From positions 1 through 25,061 of the forward strand of contig CAKVCJ010000003.1 in the NCBI GenBank assembly GCA_934725655.1: a stretch of 25,061 bases of DNA. The letters run 5' to 3'. Each line of letters starts with the position of its first letter. The stretch's first letter is position 1. Source of the DNA: an uncultured Brachyspira sp. Its GTDB lineage: Bacteria > Spirochaetota > Brachyspiria > Brachyspirales > Brachyspiraceae. Made by a program: the position numbers and the translations under genes. The notes beneath the pieces were generated by a model that made no database searches, was not told the DNA's origin, and saw nothing but the letters and a program-made list of their open reading frames with translations. Of the stretch, positions 22,076-25,061 are shown piece by piece.

Positions 22076-23056
22076 TTGAAAGAATTTAGCGTATTGGAAA
22101 ATAAAGTAAAAGAATTATTAGAAGAATGGAAGATTCTCTCCTCAGAAAAAAATGCCTTGAATAAAAATATTAAAGACCTTCTATTAGAAAAAGAAAATCT
22201 GCAAAATAATATAAATGAATTACAAAGCCAATTGCAATTATTAAAAGAAGATAAAACTATATTAGAAACAGATAAAAGAAATATTAATGATAACTATATC
22301 TCTCTCAAGGAGGAGAGAGATAATATATTAAAAGAAAAAGATAATTTATTAAAAGAATTAGAAGCTACAAAAATAGAGAGAGACAGTCTTAAAACAAATA
22401 TAGAAAAGTTTGAAAAAGATTGTTTAACTCTTATAGAAGAAAATGATAATCTTAAAAAAGAGCTTCAGACTATAAGCAGTAATATAGATAATATTAAAAA
22501 AGAAAATGAAGAAGTTCAAAGCAGTGTATTTAGTTTAATCAGCAAAATAGATAAAGCTATGATAGATGATAATATTTCTGATAAATTAAATGTGCATAAC
22601 AATATTACTAATTTAGACCTTAAAAAAATTACAGAAACTATAGAAAGAGGTTCTGCTGAAGAATATAGCACTATAGAAGATAAAGAGGCGGAATTAGAAG
22701 AATTGAAATCAAACATTGAAGAAGAGAGTTTTATTTCTTCAGATGAAGTAAAGCAAGAAAAATATAATGATAGTATAAAAACTGAAGAAAAAAAGCCTAA
22801 TTACAATAATGTTGCTAATGTAAAAGTAAATGAAGATGAGGATCCTTTTTCTAGTGCTTATGATGCCAGTTGGGATTCTGATATAGAAAATAGCAGTGAT
22901 GATAATATAGAAACTATTGAAGAAGAATATAAAGAAGTAAGTCATCAAGATGATAATAATGATTCTTCTTATGATTTTGATGTGAGTGAAGAAGAACAGT
23001 ATATGTTTGGCGATGATGATGAGGAAGATTTCTTTTTTGATGATGATTCTAAATAA
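22076..23056 (+). CDS. Coiled-coil protein with acidic tail, upstream of zapA
   Basis: A 326-residue cytoplasmic protein of unrecognised family. Residues about 1-165 are a continuous heptad-rich coiled coil (Leu, Lys, Glu, Asn). Residues about 200-326 are disordered and very acidic, with many Asp, Glu and Ser and a C-terminal patch containing three Phe between acid runs. No signal or membrane segment is present. Translation must begin at the TTG at 22076, since no Met occurs until about residue 160; GGGGG lies nine bases upstream. zapA begins 16 bases after the stop. The pairing suggests a partner at the FtsZ ring, in the way ZapB (a pure coiled coil) binds ZapA, but this one is far longer and the idea is inference. 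Confidence 0.75.
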   Translation: MKEFSVLENKVKELLEEWKILSSEKNALNKNIKDLLLEKENLQNNINELQSQLQLLKEDKTILETDKRNINDNYISLKEERDNILKEKDNLLKELEATKIERDSLKTNIEKFEKDCLTLIEENDNLKKELQTISSNIDNIKKENEEVQSSVFSLISKIDKAMIDDNISDKLNVHNNITNLDLKKITETIERGSAEEYSTIEDKEAELEELKSNIEEESFISSDEVKQEKYNDSIKTEEKKPNYNNVANVKVNEDEDPFSSAYDASWDSDIENSSDDNIETIEEEYKEVSHQDDNNDSSYDFDVSEEEQYMFGDDDEEDFFFDDDSK

Positions 23057-23071
23057 TAATTAGGAAGTATT

Positions 23072-23386
23072 ATGGGAAGTAATTTAGAAGTTAATATATT
23101 CGGAAGGAATTTGAGCATTAAATATGATGAAGAGAATGTTGAATATTTAAAAGAATTAGCATCATTTGTTGATGAAAGTATGAAAGAAATATCCGAGATT
23201 TATGGAGACAAACAGCCAAGAGATATTATAGCTATACTTGCTTGCCTTAATATTGCTGATGCTTTTAAAAGAGAATTAAAAAATACTAAAGCAGGAGAGG
23301 ATACCTTATCTGCTTTTAAAGAAAGCATAGTATCAAGGTCTAATGAACTTATTAGGCTTATAGACGAAGTAACCTTAAAAGAATAA
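23072..23386 (+). CDS. zapA: Cell division protein ZapA
   Basis: A 104-residue FtsZ-ring-associated protein that bundles FtsZ filaments. The N-terminal EVNIFGRNLSIKYDEENVEYLKELASFVDE strands and helix and the DIIAILACLNIADAFKREL helix match the ZapA family; the C-terminal helix would form the tetramer coiled coil. AGGAAG lies upstream of the ATG. It is cotranscribed with the coiled-coil gene 16 bases upstream under the promoter at 22019-22046. Confidence 0.88.
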   Translation: MGSNLEVNIFGRNLSIKYDEENVEYLKELASFVDESMKEISEIYGDKQPRDIIAILACLNIADAFKRELKNTKAGEDTLSAFKESIVSRSNELIRLIDEVTLKE

Positions 23387-23477
23387 ATACAAAAAATTAT
23401 CAAAAATATTTTATTTTCTAAAACTTATAAAAAATATAGAATAAATATCTATTTTATTATGACAAAAGGATGAAATC

Positions 23478-24104
23478 ATGGAAACAAATTACGAATACAA
23501 ACTTTCATTTATTAGTATAATCATTATCGGCTCTTATATAGCTTGTCAGATGATATCAAATATAGCAAGCGTAAAAATAGCAAATGTATTAACTTTAGCA
23601 GTAGATGGAGGTACTTTTCTCTATCCATTAGCTTTTACAATAAGAGATATGGCTCATAAAACAATAGGTAAAAAAAATACGCAAAAACTTATATTAGTAT
23701 CAGCTATAATAAATATATTTACTCCTATTTATTTTTATATAGTAGCAAATATACCAGCAGACAGCAGCTGGCAATTTAATGAAGCTTTTCAATTAACATT
23801 AAGCCCAGTGCTTAGAATATCAATAGCATCCATAGTAGGCTCTACAATAGCAGAACTCGTTGATACTGAGATATATCATTTCTTTGTAACAAAAATTACT
23901 AAAAGATATCAATGGCTTAGAGTATTGATTAGCAATGCTTTTAGCATACCTGTTGATAATTTATTGTTTGTAGTAATAGCATTTTACGGAGCATTGCCTT
24001 TTGAAGCTTTAGTTGGAATATTTGTCTTTAACTTCTTTGTAAAATATGCAGTAACTATTATAAGCGTACCTATGATATATTTAGTAAAAGAAAATAAAGA
24101 GTAA
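23478..24104 (+). CDS. yhhQ: Queuosine precursor transporter (YhhQ/VUT family)
   Basis: A 208-residue membrane protein with about six helices. Family landmarks are the early ASVKIANVL, then DGGTFLYPLAFTIRDMAHKTIGKK, a central helix block, SSWQF, and the late VDNLLFVVIAFYGALPFEAL. YhhQ-type proteins import queuine or preQ precursors for the tRNA wobble base queuosine. AAGGATG precedes the start. It lies 91 bases after zapA; it may be separate, though I found no strong promoter and no recognisable preQ1 riboswitch in that gap. The two-way terminator at 24129-24165 ends it. Confidence 0.88.
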   Translation: METNYEYKLSFISIIIIGSYIACQMISNIASVKIANVLTLAVDGGTFLYPLAFTIRDMAHKTIGKKNTQKLILVSAIINIFTPIYFYIVANIPADSSWQFNEAFQLTLSPVLRISIASIVGSTIAELVDTEIYHFFVTKITKRYQWLRVLISNAFSIPVDNLLFVVIAFYGALPFEALVGIFVFNFFVKYAVTIISVPMIYLVKENKE

Positions 24105-24128
24105 AGATATTGAAACAATAATATCAAT

Positions 24129-24165
24129 AAAAAAGCTGCTCTCGTTTTTGAAAGCAGCTTTTTTT
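24129..24165. terminator. Two-way intrinsic terminator between yhhQ and flaB
   Basis: GCTGCT (24135-24140) pairs with AGCAGC (24153-24158), extended outward by A-T pairs. A T-run (24159-24165) follows on the plus strand, and the A-run at 24129-24134 gives a T-run on the minus strand. It serves both convergent genes. Confidence 0.85.
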
Positions 24166-24184
24166 AATCAATCAATAAAAATTA

Positions 24185-25045
24185 TCACTGAACTAAACGT
24201 AATACGCCTTGGTTCATAGTATTAGCCTGAGCAAGCATAGCTAAGTTAGTTTGACTAAGTATTTGATCTTTAGCAAACTTAACAGAAGCCTCAGCCATAT
24301 CAGTATCTCTTATTCTGCTTTCAGAAGCCATAGTGTTCTCATAACCTATCATTAAACCTTGAGCAGTAAGCTCTAATCTGTTTTGATAAGCACCAAGATT
24401 AGATCTTTGTTTAGAAACTTTCATTAAAGCTTCATCTAATAAACCTATAGCAGTATTAGCACTATCAATAGAAGAAATAGAAAGGCTAGTACCATCAGCA
24501 GCATTTTGTAAACCTAAAGCAGCAGCAGTCATAGTACCTATATAAACTCTTCTTCTTTCGTCCATATTTGCACCCATGTGAAACCACATACTTGCAGCAG
24601 GGTTACCGCCTGCATTAGGATCAGCAAATCTGCCAGTAAGCATATTAAGAGTATTGAATTGAGCTTGACTAGCAATACGATTAACTTCATCTACCAATTG
24701 AGAAACTTCAACTTGAATAAGCATTCTGTCATCATCTGTGTAGATACCATTAGCAGATTGTACAGCCAATTCACGAATTCTTTGTAAGATGTCTTGGCTT
24801 TCTTGAAGGTAACCTTCAGTAGTTTGAATGAAAGATATACCATCTTGAGTATTTCTTTCAGCTTGACGTAAACCGCGGATTTGTGTACGCATTTTTTCAG
24901 ATACTGCTAAACCAGAAGCATCATCTCCGGCTCTGTTAATTCTCAAACCAGAAGATAAAGCAGCCATATCTTTAGAAAGGTCTACATTCCTAAATTTTAA
25001 AGTACGTTGTGCATTTACTGCACTGATATTGTTATTGATGATCAT
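24185..25045 (-). CDS. flaB: Periplasmic flagellar filament core protein FlaB (flagellin)
   Basis: A 286-residue spirochaete flagellin that forms the core of the periplasmic filaments driving cell-body rotation. The D0/D1 N-terminal half ([35 protein letters not shown], the [16 protein letters not shown] region) and the C-terminal half ([29 protein letters not shown]) are complete. The outer D2/D3 domains are absent, normal for FlaB. The segment [22 protein letters not shown] is typical of spirochaete FlaB. An ATG two codons upstream (25051) abuts the ribosome site GGGAGG with no spacing; the ATG at 25045, six bases downstream, is the better start. The promoter lies beyond the window. Which of the several FlaB paralogues this is cannot be told here. 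Confidence 0.95.
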   Translation of the reverse strand: MIINNNISAVNAQRTLKFRNVDLSKDMAALSSGLRINRAGDDASGLAVSEKMRTQIRGLRQAERNTQDGISFIQTTEGYLQESQDILQRIRELAVQSANGIYTDDDRMLIQVEVSQLVDEVNRIASQAQFNTLNMLTGRFADPNAGGNPAASMWFHMGANMDERRRVYIGTMTAAALGLQNAADGTSLSISSIDSANTAIGLLDEALMKVSKQRSNLGAYQNRLELTAQGLMIGYENTMASESRIRDTDMAEASVKFAKDQILSQTNLAMLAQANTMNQGVLRLVQ

Positions 25046-25061
25046 CGTCATCCTCCCTGAT

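Noticed and set aside
23387..23477. preQ1 riboswitch upstream of the queuosine-precursor transporter
   Set aside because: The short gap is AT-rich and I could not find the conserved C-rich and A-rich segments of the aptamer. A covariance-model search would settle it.
25046..25051. First ATG of flaB
   Set aside because: The ribosome site touches it without spacing; the ATG at 25045 has six bases of spacing and gives the usual MIINNN start.

Overview
The window reads as a chromosomal segment of a spirochaete, most probably Brachyspira. The DNA is strongly AT-rich. It carries a periplasmic flagellin (FlaB) very like the spirochaete core-filament proteins, a V-type ATPase operon start, MEP-pathway IspG, and a TonB-like protein. 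Dispersed GC-rich intergenic repeats stand out against the AT-rich background. The genus is inferred from overall resemblance, not from a database search.

Layout. 1-640 (minus) is the start of a V-type ATPase operon: subunit E, then the first codons of the next gene. 874-1398 (plus) is hpt. 1399-2014 is a gene-free stretch with two kinds of repeat. 2015-5534 (minus) holds a TonB-like protein, an ApbE flavin transferase and ispG, separated by repeat-bearing gaps. 5895-8706 (plus) is a four-gene operon: a TudS-related putative desulfidase followed by the binding lipoprotein, permease and ATPase of an ABC importer of the polar amino acid type. 8774-9943 (minus) is an iron alcohol dehydrogenase. 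10041-11009 (minus) is a LacI-type regulator. It faces a glucitol-type PTS operon at 11179-14194 (EIIC, EIIBC, a Gfo/Idh/MocA oxidoreductase, EIIA), followed by a HAD phosphatase at 14259-14960.

15131-18456 (minus) contains a flippase-like membrane protein, an unrecognised 505-residue protein and a DUF4241 protein. 18688-20311 (plus) is pheA-aroK (aromatic amino acid synthesis). 20312-20800 contains two repeat elements facing each other. 20801-21964 (minus) is an exported, probably outer-membrane, protein. 22076-23386 (plus) is a coiled-coil protein followed by ZapA. 23478-24104 (plus) is a YhhQ-type queuosine-precursor transporter, converging through a shared terminator on flaB (24185-25045, minus).

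The most interesting items are these. (1) The importer operon pairs with a TudS-like protein, and its binding protein lacks both residues that normally anchor an alpha-amino acid. (2) The LacI-type regulator appears to lack the hinge helix, and a perfect 33-bp inverted repeat lies between the PTS promoter and its ribosome site. (3) The PTS operon has a Gfo/Idh/MocA oxidoreductase where SrlD would be expected. (4) There are two families of structured intergenic repeats. Near-consensus sigma-70-type promoters are readable upstream of nine genes or operons.
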